From assembly GCA_963854835.1 (NCBI GenBank), contig OY978530.1, positions 12,238,609-12,302,608 on the forward strand: a DNA stretch of 64,000 bases. Direction: 5' to 3'. The stretch is from Megamerina dolium (taxonomy: Eukaryota > Arthropoda > Insecta > Diptera > Megamerinidae). The notes below the pieces were generated by a model. It did not search any database, was not told the DNA's origin, and was given only the letters and a program-made list of their open reading frames with translations. Position 1 is the first letter of the stretch. Every line of letters starts with the position of its first letter. Of this stretch, positions 23,932 to 38,512 are shown in pieces. A program made the position numbers and the translations under genes.

Positions 23932-24683
23932 CTGTAACAGAAACAAATATTCCGCGCAACACAGCTGACTATTGTAGTAGCGCTTGTGGCAGGATTATAT
24001 AGGTATTTATTCTGAAACCCAACTGTTTGTAGTGATTACCCTACATTCAACATTTTATTGTATTTAAACATTTAACTTATTTTAACAATCGATGGTGTCG
24101 CCATCAAGTGGCCATTGCAGAACAAAATTAAACCAAATTTCCAATTTTTTGATTGGAAAATTAATGTTAGATTCTGTATTTTCTGCAAGTCATGTTATAA
24201 AATGAGGTATCTTAGTTGCAAAGTGCAGAACGTCTAATCATTTTCCTGACCAGACTATAAGTGGTATAGTCGCGGTAGCGTATAAAAGTGAAAAGAAAAT
24301 AAAAATTAAAAACATTTCAAGCTGTTGAGATTATGTACATCGCTCAATGACATAGCTGTTTATTCTTTTTTTTTTCTTTTACTTATAAGGCCTCATTAGT
24401 GGAGAAGTAACACAGTGAGAATAGTGAATTATTTGGTACAGTCGTATAGGCGTTTAGTTAAAATTTGTGCTTTTTTATTATAAGTTATATACCTACAAAT
24501 AGTGTAAATAAATTAATCAGTCATTACAGTTCGAAAAAAATGGAGAATCCTAATGATACGAATATAAAAAAAAAACAATATATAATATGTAAGGTTAAAG
24601 TAAAAAGTAAGAAATATATAGTGGTAATATCTATAATACTGTATAATATCTAAGATACGTAAATTTTCTACAATATTTCTTAT

Positions 24684-25534
24684 TCAATTGTAAATTGATA
24701 CAGGCTTTTTTTTAGTTAATTTCTGTGGTAATTTCATATATGACGATAGTCTCAGTGGTTTGTTTTGGTTTAAATTTATCTCCAATCCAATTATCTTTAT
24801 TAGAGTCCATCCATTATCGCGTTCATGGAATTCTTCCATTTTTACACATAAAGCATTGGATTCATCGTTGTCGATAGTTTGAATATTTTGTGGTTTTTGT
24901 AGTAAAATCATTTTTGTTTGAAATGACTTTATATCTACGGTAACAGCATCAAAATCAAGATCATTATCATCACTCTTATCGTAGGGTTTGAACTTTATGT
25001 ATTCGCAAAGGAGTTCAAGATTAAATTTATAGGAGCGGTTCATCTCCAGTTGTTCACTCAATAATTTGATAATTTGATCTTTTGTCTTTTCCAAAAAAAT
25101 ATCCGGTAAAATAATATTTTCATCCACATTTTTATAGATGTAGCTATGTATACGAGATTTAAACATTCCCTTTATCTGCTGAATATACCCATGGATGTTG
25201 AAGTGTTTTCTATTGGTGACAGAGTGGAATTTTTTTGTGCTCATTAGACCTCAAATGATATGACCCATAATCAATTGGAATTCGTTTTTCACATTCATCA
25301 CAAGATACATATAAAACTAGATGAGGGTTGATCATCATCATGTTCTCTTTCAATTGATTTGCTGGTACATTGTTTATTATCAACATGTTCCTCTTTCCCA
25401 TGATTCTTTTTAATATGATTTTTTAAATAAATATTCCGCCTAAATCTTTTTGTACACCTGATATTATTGGACTTTCGACTGTCGTGTTTACTTAACACAT
25501 TCCTTTTCAAACTAATTTGAGTATTGAAACTCAT
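24684..25534 (-). pseudogene. Polymerase-associated mobile-element protein relic, V2
   Basis: Same three-frame relic as in V1. The main 186-codon frame (24684-25244) differs from V1 at two residues (IFLEK for VFLEK, KFKPYD for KFKRYD). V4 has the V2 versions, so the V1 changes are private. Confidence 0.5.
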
Positions 25535-25689
25535 TTCTCAAATATTATAAATAAATCCTTTTATATTGATGCACGAAATTGGCTAGTTCTTTGTATACTG
25601 ATGTGTGGACAACTTTATGGTACACGACTTTTATAAGACTGTTCCTTAAAATACTTTATCACCATAATATAATCGTCCATAATATGTCA

Positions 25690-25764
<75 letters not shown>

Positions 25765-25767
25765 ATT

Positions 25768-25828
<61 letters not shown>
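25034..25828. other. Palindrome spacer: V2 terminal part plus (TA)n
   Basis: The only part of the inner region without a mirror copy next to it. It comprises 660 bp of the V end (N-terminal part of the relic ORF) and the TA array 25693-25828. At 25829 the sequence turns back into inverted V. Confidence 0.85.
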
Positions 25829-25830
<2 letters not shown>

Positions 25831-26178
25831 TATAAATTTAATCTTGAACTCCTTTGCGAATACATAAAGTTCAAACCCTACGATAAGAGTGATGATAATG
25901 ATCTTGATTTTGATGCTGTTACCGTAGATATAAAGTCATTTCAAACAAAAATGATTTTACTACAAAAACCACAAAATATTCAAACTATCGACAACGATGA
26001 ATCCAATGCTTTATGTGTAAAAATGGAAGAATTCCATGAACGCGATAATGGATGGACTCTAATAAAGATAATTGGATTGGTGATAAATTTAAACCAAAAC
26101 AAACCACTGAGACTATCGTCATATATGAAATTACCACAGAAATTAACTAAAAAAAAGCCTGTATCAATTTACAATTGA
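25829..26178 (+). pseudogene. C-terminal part of the polymerase-associated relic, V3
   Basis: Truncated mirror copy starting at [14 protein letters not shown] and ending with the same stop after SIYN. One residue differs from the other copies (LVINLN for LEINLN). The upstream TA array is open in this frame and reads as Ile-Tyr repeats, which is a chance fusion. Confidence 0.5.
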
Positions 26179-26930
26179 ATAAGAAATATTGTAGAAAATT
26201 TACGTATCTTAGATATTATACAGTATTATAGATATTACCACTATATATTTCTTACTTTTTACTTTAACCTTACATATTATATATTGTTTTTTTTTTATAT
26301 TCGTATCATTAGGATTCTCCATTTTTTTCGAACTGTAATGACTGATTAATTTATTTACACTATTTGTAGGTATATAACTTATAATAAAAAAGCACAAATT
26401 TTAACTAAACGCCTATACGACTGTACCAAATAATTCACTATTCTCACTGTGTTACTTCTCCACTAATGAGGCCTTATAAGTAAAAGAAAAAAAAAAGAAT
26501 AAACAGCTATGTCATTGAGCGATGTACATAATCTCAACAGCTTGAAATGTTTTTAATTTTTATTTTCTTTTCACTTTTATACGCTACCGCGACTATACCA
26601 CTTATAGTCTGGTCAGGAAAATGATTAGACGTTCTGCACTTTGCAACTAAGATACCTCATTTTATAACATGACTTGCAGAAAATACAGAATCTAACATTA
26701 ATTTTCCAATCAAAAAATTGGAAATTTGGTTTAATTTTGTTCTGCAATGGCCACTTGATGGCGACACCATCGATTGTTAAAATAAGTTAAATGTTTAAAT
26801 ACAATAAAATGTTGAATGTAGGGTAATCACTACAAACAGTTGGGTTTCAGAATAAATACCTATATAATCCTGCCACAAGCGCTACTACAATAGTCAGCTG
26901 TGTTGCGCGGAATATTTGTTTCTGTTACAG

Positions 26931-27076
26931 GATATGCAAATGAAAAGTTGGAGTATATTGGCTTATTGACAAAAGATTCGAGATTGCAAATCGCAATCAA
27001 AATTTTGACCTTATTGCGCATTCCAAACGGCTACGGTACTTTTTATGCAGCCCAGCTTACAAGGATATATATTTAA
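26931..27076 (+). other. Exon-like reading frame with 3' splice site (V3)
   Basis: Mirror copy of the frame described at 17789-17934. Confidence 0.35.
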
Positions 27077-27638
27077 ACAGTAGTTGATGAAGATGAAATA
27101 ATTACATGTTAGATATAGTCAACTGTGGAATAATATAATTTTATAGAAATAGTTTCAGAATGCTGAAATAGTTTTCATCTTCTCTATTCACACGTTATTT
27201 AGTTGTTAAAACGAAAGCGCTTGATTTAATGTTTGTAATAATATATATTAACTAATAGTTTTATGAAAGTATTTTCTCATATATATATATGTACCTAATG
27301 TATGCTTCGATTGTTGAACTAAAATGCATACATGTTAAAAATAAAATATAAACTGTTTATGAAATGTTGCAAAGGCTGTCCTTTACCCTTTTTTTTTGAA
27401 CCACTTAGCTTATTTCGCGTTTTTATTTGGCTGATCTAGCTTTTTTATTTTTGAAGTTCTGGCAACATTGTATTGAATGATGCGAGCACGTAATAACACG
27501 AAAACAACATTTTCAGTATGTGTCTGACTGTGAGGGATGTTTGTACATGTGCATATACACTTTATCGCTTTTATATCGTCGTGTATGCGTATTGTATACT
27601 CTCGAATTAATCGTCAATTTTCGTATATTCGCTGATTG

Positions 27639-27671
<33 letters not shown>

Positions 27672-28080
27672 AACACACACACTATCTATTGCCATGAACC
27701 ATTGAATCTTTATCTGTTGCTTTATATCGCTGTGCATATGTTGATTTCTTTTTCTCCCTTTCTCTAAGCTATATAATCCTACCTACTCATGTAACGAAAA
27801 TAGCTTTAAAAATTTCACACTCCATATGCGACACCGCCGCATAAGAAGTTTTATTTCATGGAGTCGTCCATTTCTCTCTCTTTCTCCACCTTCAAAAGTC
27901 GTCAAAGTCAGTGTGTCTTTGAGCAATTTGCTAATGGTAAATGAGTGACAATAAAAGAAACACATGAGAGGGAGAGAGAGGGAGAGAGAAATGAACGCAG
28001 TCTGGGTGCCATCGTACTTGTCATCTACCGCTTTCGATGAGAGGCGAGGTAAAACACATAGTATACATGACATGCCACCG

Positions 28081-28355
28081 AAAGCATGCGCGATAATTGG
28101 AGGCTCAGTGTTCTCTGTTCCGTATGTAAGAAAGGAGTCCCCACAATTTTCATCAACTGCCATGGAATAATTCCTCTTAGCATCGCACACAAGGTTCTAT
28201 CGAACGCACTGTGTGAAAGATTGAAGCCTGATTGGACCTTATTAGTGTGGCTTCAGACGTGATAAATCTAGCATCGATCTAGCATCGACGATTTTCACAC
28301 TGATCCAAATTTTGGAGAAGACACAAAAAAAAAAAACAGATGGACACAATAAAAG
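28081..28355 (+). pseudogene. Old RTE LINE fragment in V3
   Basis: Mirror copy of the diverged RT fragment in V2. Confidence 0.85.
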
Positions 28356-28621
28356 TCCTTTCCAATGAAAAGAAACCGATAATTATATTTAAACAAATTT
28401 GATACCAATCGATTGCTGTGGGCCTCTAGAATTCAAACACATGTAGTTTGTTAGAAATTGGATGTTTCTTACATTTGAAACATATCAAAACAAGTTACAA
28501 TAATACTTCCATATGTAAAGAGTTCGCGCGTATTTTTCGTGGAAGTACAGAATTCAGATACAATATTGCTATCAGATGAGAGAGAATAGAAGCAGTTTTG
28601 GAACCAAAATATATTGTACAA

Positions 28622-28811
<190 letters not shown>

Positions 28812-30450
28812 CAGTGGCTCCCAGCTTATTTCGTACAGTGACAGTTTAAAAATTGCTGCAGTCGTAATTCCTAATATAGCAAAAATTTGAACAAAATATA
28901 AATGCCATTTTTGAAAGGAAGGTTTGTTTTTTATTTTCCAAAATTTACTTTTTCAAAATTTTAGTGTTTGACACTATAAAAAAATAAAATAAGAAAAAAA
29001 TAGGAAAATTCATGTCACAGCTTATTTCGTACAGTCTCTTTAAGTTCAAACTAAAAACAAAGTAAGTTGATTTTAATATTTAGTATGACATCCCTTAGCG
29101 TTAATGACAGCCTGGAGTCTATTTGGCATTGAATCCACCAATTTTTGAGTGATGTCTGGTGTGATTTTTTTCCATTCCTCCGTCAGTACCTTCTTTAGGT
29201 CTTGCTTATTAGAAATCTTGTGTGTTCTTATTTTATTGTCCAAAATAAACCAAAGATTTTCAATCACATTCATGTCAGGTGACTGTGGTGGTGGAGACAT
29301 CAAGTGTGGGCAGTTCAAATAAGCCAAGATTGCACAATCCCAGATTTATGTTTTGGGTCATTATCTTGGTAGTACCGAAATTCTTCCCGCAAACCCAGTT
29401 TGTCTGCACTTTGAAGTAAATTGTTTTTCAGAATCTCGAGGTACTTCATTGTCTATTGTTCCCTCAATAAAAACCAATTCACCTACTCCGGCTGCTGACA
29501 TATAGGCCCAAACCATCACGCTACCGCCACCATGCTTCACTGTGGGCTTAAGGTTCTCCTTGTTTAGCTCGGTATTCGCTTTACGCCAAACATATGACAT
29601 TCCGTCCGAGCCAAAAATATTAAACTTAGAGTCATCCGCGAAAATAACGGTATTCCAGAACGCAGGAGTCTTAATAATATGCTCTTTGGCGAAGTCAAGT
29701 CGGCGTTGTATATTCATTTTTGAAATGAATGGTTTCTTTCGGGCGTTCAAGTCATGATTGCGCAGCACACGTCGGACAGTTTCAGTACTGGATGATTTTC
29801 CTATTTCACGCTGAACCTCTGCGCCAACTTCGGAGCAGATAACTTTGGATTTTTCTTAATTTTTCGTACAATATAACGCTCGTCTGATGCGTTGAAAATC
29901 TTATTAGGTGCTTCTCTGCCCTTGTTCTCCAACCGATTTTCGCGAACGAAGCGTTGAATGATGTATTGGACAGTTGAGGCACTTAAATTTGTCATTTCAG
30001 CAATTTTTCGCACACTCTGACCTTTCCTAAAATGGTTAATTACCAGTTTACGCTGATCCATCGTTGTACGACGACCCATAACGCTAAATGTTTAATTTAC
30101 AGCACTTTAACTATTTAAAATAATAATAATAAAAATTGTTATAATAGTTAAAAAGGTCCAAAAACTCATACAATTCAAAAAAACTTTGTAACTGCGCGGC
30201 AGAATGAAACTTACTTACATTGAAGTTTGTGTACGAAATAAGATGTGAGCTGAAAATCAGCTGATCAATAGTTTTTCTCTCTTGCATGACAAAAAGAACA
30301 ATTTTTGGGGTTCCCCGTTTTCTTATTAGGTTTACTAAACACATACACAGACATCTACATACAAAACTTATCGATAAGTTTTTTAGTTTCGATGTTACAG
30401 CCATGTACATAAAAATATATACACTGTACGAAATAAGCTGTGAGCCACTG
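28812..30450 (-). mobile_element. Tc1-family transposon B (right copy)
   Basis: Mirror of 20413-22051, exactly the same length (1639 bp), with the same single mismatch between its terminal repeats. The duplication therefore included the whole transposon rather than two independent insertions. Confidence 0.92.
29073..30079 (-). pseudogene. Tc1 transposase of element B (right copy)
   Basis: Same broken transposase as the left copy with the same two frame breaks. One replacement near the start (MDQRK for MEQRK) distinguishes it. Confidence 0.88.
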
Positions 30451-30861
<411 letters not shown>

Positions 30862-31062
30862 GTTGTACAATATAAAACCTATTAAAAAAAATGTCAGTTA
30901 AAATTTCCATTTACATGAAATATAGCATTATGGGTACCACACTAATATATAGTCAAGACAACAATAATATGGAAGCAAAATTGAACAAATTTCATTATCA
31001 TCACTCTTATCGTAGGGTTTGAACTTTATGTATTCGCAAAGGAGTTCAAGATTAAATTTATA

Positions 31063-31149
<87 letters not shown>

Positions 31150-31152
31150 AAT

Positions 31153-31226
<74 letters not shown>
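30862..31226. repeat. Mirror rearrangement junction and (TA)n
   Basis: Mirror of 19697-20057: end of U, the 75-bp V piece (to 31064) and the TA array (31065-31226). Confidence 0.85.
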
Positions 31227-31229
<3 letters not shown>

Positions 31230-31384
31230 TGACATATTATGGACGTTTATATTATGGTGATAAAGTATTTTAAGGAACAGTCTTATAAAAGTCGTGTACC
31301 ATAAAGTTGTCCACACATCAGTATACAAAGAACTAGCCAATTTCGTGCATCAATATAAAAGGATTTATTTATAATATTTGAGAA

Positions 31385-32235
31385 ATGAGTTTCAATACTC
31401 AAATTAGTTTGAAAAGGAATGTGTTAAGTAAACACGACAGTCGAAAGTCCAATAATATCAGGTGTACAAAAAGATTTAGGCGGAATATTTATTTAAAAAA
31501 TCATATTAAAAAGAATCATGGGAAAGAGGAACATGTTGATAATAAACAATGTACCAGCAAATCAATTGAAAGAGAACATGATGATGATCAACCCTCATCT
31601 AGTTTTATATGTATCTTGTGATGAATGTGAAAAACGAATTCCAATTGATTATGGGTCATATCATTTGAGGTCTAATGAGCACAAAAAAATTCCACTCTGT
31701 CACCAATAGAAAACACTTCAACATCCATGGGTATATTCAGCAGATAAAGGGAATGTTTAAATCTCGTATACATAGCTACATCTATAAAAATGTGGATGAA
31801 AATATTATTTTACCGGATATTTTTTTGGAAAAGACAAAAGATCAAATTATCAAATTATTGAGTGAACAACTGGAGATGAACCGCTCCTATAAATTTAATC
31901 TTGAACTCCTTTGCGAATACATAAAGTTCAAACCCTACGATAAGAGTGATGATAATGATCTTGATTTTGATGCTGTTACCGTAGATATAAAGTCATTTCA
32001 AACAAAAATGATTTTACTACAAAAACCACAAAATATTCAAACTATCGACAACGATGAATCCAATGCTTTATGTGTAAAAATGGAAGAATTCCATGAACGC
32101 GATAATGGATGGACTCTAATAAAGATAATTGGATTGGAGATAAATTTAAACCAAAACAAACCACTGAGACTATCGTCATATATGAAATTACCACAGAAAT
32201 TAACTAAAAAAAAGCCTGTATCAATTTACAATTGA
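31385..32235 (+). pseudogene. Polymerase-associated mobile-element protein relic, V4
   Basis: Complete mirror copy of the three-frame relic (31385-31621, 31518-31709, 31675-32235), with the same frameshifts and stop. See the V1 entry for motifs. Confidence 0.5.
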
Positions 32236-32987
32236 ATAAGAAATATTGTAGAAAATTTACGTATCTTAGATATTATACAGTATTATAGATATTACCACTA
32301 TATATTTCTTACTTTTTACTTTAACCTTACATATTATATATTGTTTTTTTTTTATATTCGTATCATTAGGATTCTCCATTTTTTTCGAACTGTAATGACT
32401 GATTAATTTATTTACACTATTTGTAGGTATATAACTTATAATAAAAAAGCACAAATTTTAACTAAACGCCTATACGACTGTACCAAATAATTCACTATTC
32501 TCACTGTGTTACTTCTCCACTAATGAGGCCTTATAAGTAAAAGAAAAAAAAAAGAATAAACAGCTATGTCATTGAGCGATGTACATAATCTCAACAGCTT
32601 GAAATGTTTTTAATTTTTATTTTCTTTTCACTTTTATACGCTACCGCGACTATACCACTTATAGTCTGGTCAGGAAAATGATTAGACGTTCTGCACTTTG
32701 CAACTAAGATACCTCATTTTATAACATGACTTGCAGAAAATACAGAATCTAACATTAATTTTCAAATCAAAAAATTGGAAATTTGGTTTAATTTTGTTCT
32801 GCAATGGCCACTTGATGGCGACACCATCGATTGTTAAAATAAGTTAAATGTTTAAATACAATAAAATGTTGAATGTAGGGTAATCACTACAAACAGTTGG
32901 GTTTCAGAATAAATACCTATATAATCCTGCCACAAGCGCTACTACAATAGTCAGCTGTGTTGCGCGGAATATTTGTTTCTGTTACAG

Positions 32988-33133
32988 GATATGCAAATGA
33001 AAAGTTGGAGTATATTGGCTTATTGACAAAAGATTCGAGATTGCAAATCGCAATCAAAATTTTGACCTTATTGCGCATTCCAAACGGCTACGGTACTTTT
33101 TATGCAGCCCAGCTTACAAGGATATATATTTAA
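32988..33133 (+). other. Exon-like reading frame with 3' splice site (V4)
   Basis: Mirror copy of the frame described at 17789-17934. Confidence 0.35.
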
Positions 33134-33696
33134 ACAGTAGTTGATGAAGATGAAATAATTACATGTTAGATATAGTCAACTGTGGAATAATATAATTTTA
33201 TAGAAATAGTTTCAGAATGCTGAAATAGTTTTCATCTTCTCTATTCACACGTTATTTAGTTGTTAAAACGAAAGCGCTTGATTTAATGTTTGTAAAATAT
33301 ATATTAACTAATAGTTTTATGAAAGTATTTTCTCATATATATATATGTACCTAATGTATGCTTCGATTGTTGAACTAAAATGCATACATGTTAAAAATAA
33401 AATATAAACTGTTTATGAAATGTTGCAAAGGCTGTCCTTTACCCTTTTTTTTTGAACCACTTAGCTTATTTCGCGTTTTTATTTGGCTGATCTAGCTTTT
33501 TTATTTTTGAAGTTCTGGCAACATTGTATTGAATGATGCGGGCACGTAATAACACGAAAACAACATTTTCAGTATGTGTCTGACTGTGAGGGATGTTTGT
33601 ACATGTGCATATACACTTTATCGCTTTTATATCGTCGTGTATGCGTATTGTATACTCTCGAATTAATCGTCAATTTTCGTATATTCGCTGATTGCC

Positions 33697-33748
<52 letters not shown>

Positions 33749-34149
33749 ACACACACTATCTATTGCCATGAACCATTGAATCTTTATCTGTTGCTTTATA
33801 TCGCTGTGCATATGTTGATTTCTTTTTATCCCTTTCTCTAAGCTATATAATCCTACCTACTCATGTAACGAAAATAGCTTTAAAAATTTCACACTCCATA
33901 TGCGACACCGCCGCATAAGAAGTTTTATTTCATGGAGTCGTCCATTTCTCTCTCTTTCTCCACCTTCAAAAGTCGTCAAAGTCAGTGTGTCTTTGAGCAA
34001 TTTGCTAATGGTAAATGAGTGACAATAAAAGAAACAGATGAGAGGGAGAGAGAGGGAGAGAGAAATGAACGCAGTCTGGGTGCCATCGTACTTGTCATCT
34101 ACCGCTTTCGATGAGAGGCGAGGTAAAACACATAGTATACATGACATGC

Positions 34150-34427
34150 CACCGAAAGCATGCGCGATAATTGGAGGCTCAGTGTTCTCTGTTCCGTATG
34201 TAAGAAAGGAGTCCCCACAATTTTCATCAACTGCCATGGAATAATTCCTCTTAGCATCGCACACAAGGTTCTATCGAACGCACTGTGTGAAAGATTGAAG
34301 CCTGATTGGACCTTATTAGTGTGGCTTCAGACGTGATAAATCTAGCATCGATCTAGCATCGACGATTTTCACACTGATCCAAATTTTGGAGAAGACACAA
34401 AAAAAAAAACAGATGGACACAATAAAA
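34150..34427 (+). pseudogene. Old RTE LINE fragment in V4
   Basis: Mirror copy of the diverged RT fragment in V1. Confidence 0.85.
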
Positions 34428-34690
34428 GTCCTTTCCAATGAAAAGAAACCGATAATTATATTTAAACAAATTTGATACCAATCGATTGCTGTGGGCCTCT
34501 AGAATTCAAACACATGTAGTTTGTTAGAAATTGGATGTTTCTTACATTTGAAACATATCAAAACAAGTTACAATAATACTTCCATATGTAAAGAGTTCGC
34601 GCGTATTTTTCGTGGAAGTACAGAATTCAGATACAATATTGCTATCAGATGAGAGAGAATAGAAGCAGTTTTGGAACCAAAATATATTGT

Positions 34691-34695
<5 letters not shown>

Positions 34696-34747
<52 letters not shown>

Positions 34748-34757
34748 TTATATATAT

Positions 34758-34812
<55 letters not shown>

Positions 34813-35145
34813 GCACTAAAAGCCTCGAAGGGCTCATTGGCCGAGCTTCTCTTCCATTGCTGTTGTGCGTGGTAAATTTGGACAGTATTAGAAGGGCCCT
34901 ACTTATTTTAGCCGGATCCGAACGGCAGAACCCTTGTGACATCACTTTTTCTGGGCTTTGTCAGAGAGAAGCTTTTTCATGGCAAGTTGTTACTGTCGGT
35001 AGAATTGCCAATTGCTTGCCGACAGGTGGGTACCGTTCGAAAGAAAAATATTTTCGATATTAAATTTGTTATGCATCAGCCGGGGATTGAACCACGACCT
35101 ACAGATCAGAAGGCCAGCACAGTAACCACTGAGCCACGGCACCCA
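34696..35145 (-). mobile_element. tRNA-derived SINE with (TA)n tail, copy 5
   Basis: Mirror of 15804-16239. It is bounded by TTGTACAATATA on both sides, the complement of the 12-bp target duplication. Confidence 0.88.
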
Positions 35146-35425
35146 CGTTGTACAATATAAAACCTATTAAAAAAAATGTCAGTTAAAATTTTCATTTACA
35201 TGAAATATAGCATTATGGGTACCACACTAATATATAGTCAAGACAACAATAATATGGAAGCAAAATTGAACAAATTTTCATGAATGCCGAGCAGGACTTG
35301 ACTGTATTTAGTGTTAATTTAAACTAGATAACCCTAAAAGTTATTTAGCGTAAACAGACATAAAAAGATATTTCGAAGCTTTAAACAAAAAAATAATTTT
35401 CTATTTCTGTATTTTTCGAGCAGGC

Positions 35426-36201
35426 CTATATATAGTACATCAGGACAATAAGCGATTTAAGCAAACTTATTATTTATTAGTATAAAAATCAACAAAAGAC
35501 TTGGTATTCACAACATCACACTTCAAGCAATTTCCAGTAGTTTTCTGATGACGAAATCCACAACAGGTTTGTTTTTCCTGTGGTACTACAATATGGTCCA
35601 CTCGATCGTAACGAATTTCTACTCCTTTCGTGCAATTTGGTTCATCTGTTGATAAGTTGGTTGCTTTCGGTTAGTTCTAAGACCAACGAACTGTGGGTAT
35701 CCTTTCTCTCTTCGCAGTATAACTTGCGTTTTTGTACTTGCACATATCCACTCAGAATCATTACTCCGAAAAAAGGTTTAATATCGGTTTTTCAATGTTT
35801 ACGGGACGATTATTTTTTGGTTCGCATTTGTTGCTTTCTGCACAAATTAGTTCTATAACATCGTCATAAAAATTTACAAAATATTTCCAAATTTCAATAT
35901 TGCTGAAGCCAGTTTCTGTCAAAGTCAAATCATGCTTCACCTAGTTGAACTGATTTTTCTTTTTATTTGTTTCCGTTTTTGTTTATTCATGCTTTGTTAC
36001 GTTTGAACTTCAGTCACTTTTCGTACGACTCTTCTGATAAAATTTCAATTCTTGGTGCTTTACACCTTGTTTCTGCTGTAACTTGCAATTGTGAAGATGC
36101 AAATTATTCACAGCAAAAGTTCCTTCAGGACCAGGATCTTCATAAGTAGCAGCATTTTCTTCATCGTCCATCGTCTTTTTTACCGGATGTACTATATATA
36201 G
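35426..36201 (-). mobile_element. piggyBac-like deletion derivative (right copy)
   Basis: Mirror of 14749-15524, the same 776 bp, with the CTATATATAGTACATC inverted ends. Confidence 0.7.
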
Positions 36202-37009
36202 TACACCAATTGATTGTTCATTGAAATGAACAATCAATTTACAAAACTATTACATATCAATATATACATATGAAAATACACTTCTCTTTACTTTTAGAAT
36301 ATATCAGAAACATAATTTTAACTTCACCATAGTAAAACTAACTTACCTTTCCAAGTATATGCTATAATTTTCCATTATTCAAGTTTCAAAATCAAACACC
36401 GCACACTTCTATTGCAAAAGAACAATAAACACTTTCTAACGCAGTTGCGCGATTTTTATTGGGTATAAAAATCAGTTTTTGGTGCTCATGCTCCCACACC
36501 AGCACGAGCTGCGGATCACGGCTGGGGAACATAATACACTACGTGAAGGAATGCACCAATGAGTCGGTGTAGCGACCATTATGCTGCCTGACACGGTTAC
36601 AGTCCTAATTCACTTAGAATAAGGTTTGAAGCTGTAGCGTAACTTTAAGGATTGCATCTTAGTCAGTTGTTGTTGAGCAGTATAATAAAAAAGTCGCCTC
36701 TGACTATAAAATTTACATATTTATATAAAAACGATATCACATCTACTCGCTGAACGGTGAAATTCTAACGCCAAACCTGATTGAATCCAACAATATCGCA
36801 CACAGAAGCTGCCATCGTAGAGATCAACAAAGTAAATTCCGCCACCGTAACTACTAGTGTTGCCGTTGCCACCGCAAATGTATAGCATAAAACATTTTTA
36901 AGTAGCTTTAAGCCCAAAACAAACAAACGCAAAGTTAAGAACTTACATTTAAAAAAAAAATTGGGTGTAAATAATTTTCTGTTATTTTTACGATAATTTG
37001 AAGGCAATG
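36202..37009. other. Mirror of the unassigned part of U
   Basis: Reverse complement of 13951-14748, including the palindrome (36210-36237) and the exon-like start on the minus strand. Single-base differences from the left copy lie near 36535 and 36932. Confidence 0.4.
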
Positions 37010-37848
37010 CAAGGCAATTACCTGCATTTATAGAAGCGACAAATAGAATTCGAAGGGATTATATAAGGGAAGAAGAAGTTTTCAGGGTTATTTATGGCAT
37101 AAAAATATAAGTTTCAGCAAAAAATTATCTACAAACGAATCCATCACAGGACTTGGAAGGCTGAAAATCCAAATTAAAACAGGATTATAGGTCAACGAAA
37201 GACCAAATGACAATAATAAGAGAGAAATCTACCTTCAGAGTAGGAAGCATAGCAGAACTAAGCAGGAAAATCATAGAAACAATAGATGCAATAATCGAGT
37301 ACAGCGCTTTAATGAAAATGGTACAATTATGTAAAAAATATATCGATGTTAATTCCGAGAATTAAGCAATTAGCAGCAGGAACGTTTGCATATACAATCA
37401 GAACAGTATCGTCATTAACTGAAGTGTCCAATAAATTTTATTGGACTCGGTGAACAACAGTAATTTGAGAGTAAGCAATTGTAACCAATATACGACACAA
37501 AACAGACCATTCAGACAAAACAATAATATGAATCCACATAAAAATTCCCAAAATCGTCTCTCAAGCACAAAATCTCTTACAAAACTTCCAAACACCAAAC
37601 CAACCGCAAAATTCAGGACAATATAGGCTACAAAATGTGACAAGTTTTTCTGAACAGCAAAATTCTGGCCCTTGTAACGACGGAAGAAACAGAGATGGTG
37701 AACCATGTGATTTTTTGTTATAAATTAGCCTCGGAGGACCAAAGAAAGATTTCAATTGTACCAACAATACGCAAGAAAAAATGGATTACCTTAGTAGATC
37801 TAGTTTCTACTATAAGCATAATGAAGAAACAGAGTTTCGAAAAATGAG
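37010..37848 (+). pseudogene. gag: Gypsy-type gag and protease fragment crossing the palindrome edge
   Basis: The part up to 37404 is mirrored at 13541-13950; the rest is unique. Gag-like text begins LPAFIEATNRIRRDY, with a stop after YGIKI. A later frame has ELSRKIIETIDAIIEYS, then an Asn/Gln-rich segment (37441-37626, TQNRPFRQNNNMNPHKN) typical of the gag C-terminal region. Around 37735-37840 a protease-like opening is readable (KKWITLVDLVSTISIM, where DTGSTISIM would be expected), so the active-site Asp-Thr-Gly is altered. The fragment is cut by a SINE piece at about 37850. Confidence 0.55.
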
Positions 37849-37849
37849 G

Positions 37850-37976
37850 CCGACAGGTGAGTACCGTTCGAAAGAAAAATCTTATCGATATTAAATTTGT
37901 TATGCATCAGCCGGGGATTGAACCACGACCTAAAGATCAGAAGGCCAGCACAGTAACCACTGAGCTACGGCACCCA
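37850..37976 (-). mobile_element. tRNA-derived SINE, 3'-truncated piece
   Basis: Only the head and the first part of the body remain, from GGCACCC (37976) to CCGACAGGTG. It is independent of the palindrome copies and slightly diverged. Confidence 0.85.
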
Positions 37977-38134
37977 GTCCTAATCTACATAATATATAAT
38001 CTACATACTGCAAGTTAAAATTATCGGAACAAATTTCCCGTCAATCATCTTAAAACTCCTATGGAATTTAAGTAAATATTTTGGTGGTTCATTAAAATAT
38101 GATTTAATAAAATGTAATTACCAACGATTGATTC

Positions 38135-38138
<4 letters not shown>

Positions 38139-38190
<52 letters not shown>

Positions 38191-38193
38191 TAC

Positions 38194-38292
<99 letters not shown>

Positions 38293-38307
38293 CATATATA
38301 TATATAC

Positions 38308-38362
<55 letters not shown>

Positions 38363-38385
38363 TGTATGTGTGTGTGTGTGTGTAA

Positions 38386-38447
<62 letters not shown>

Positions 38448-38468
38448 AAATATATATACATATATATA
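38139..38468. repeat. Compound (TA)n(TG)n microsatellite
   Basis: TA run of about 330 bp with GTATATAT and two TGTGTGTG blocks, the longest uninterrupted array outside the palindrome. Confidence 0.97.
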
Positions 38469-38512
38469 CAAGTATATACTATGCCCAAAAATGATAAAAT
38501 GCTACAGTACTT

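Larger units (their letters stand above)
22254..25692 (+). repeat. Segment V, copy 2
   Basis: Second V copy in the left arm, essentially identical to V1. Diagnostic differences, such as CTCATGTGTTT in place of CTCATCTGTTT near 22897, are shared with V3, whereas V1 shares its version with V4. This pairing matches the mirror positions of the palindrome. Confidence 0.88.
25829..28610 (-). repeat. Segment V, copy 3 (inverted, shortened)
   Basis: Reverse complement of 22254-25033. It contains the C-terminal 116 codons of the relic ORF on the plus strand (25829-26178), the TATA-like site, the exon-like frame and the RTE fragment. It starts directly after the TA array at CCTATAAATTT. Confidence 0.88.
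31227..34683 (-). repeat. Segment V, copy 4 (inverted)
   Basis: Complete mirror V copy pairing with V1. It has an expanded (CT)n of about 45 bp near 33700 where V1 has about 30 bp. Confidence 0.88.

Noticed and set aside
25579..26178. A 199-codon frame joining V end, TA array and the relic ORF in the palindrome centre
   Set aside because: The join runs through antisense V sequence and a TA repeat; it is a chance fusion made by the inversion.
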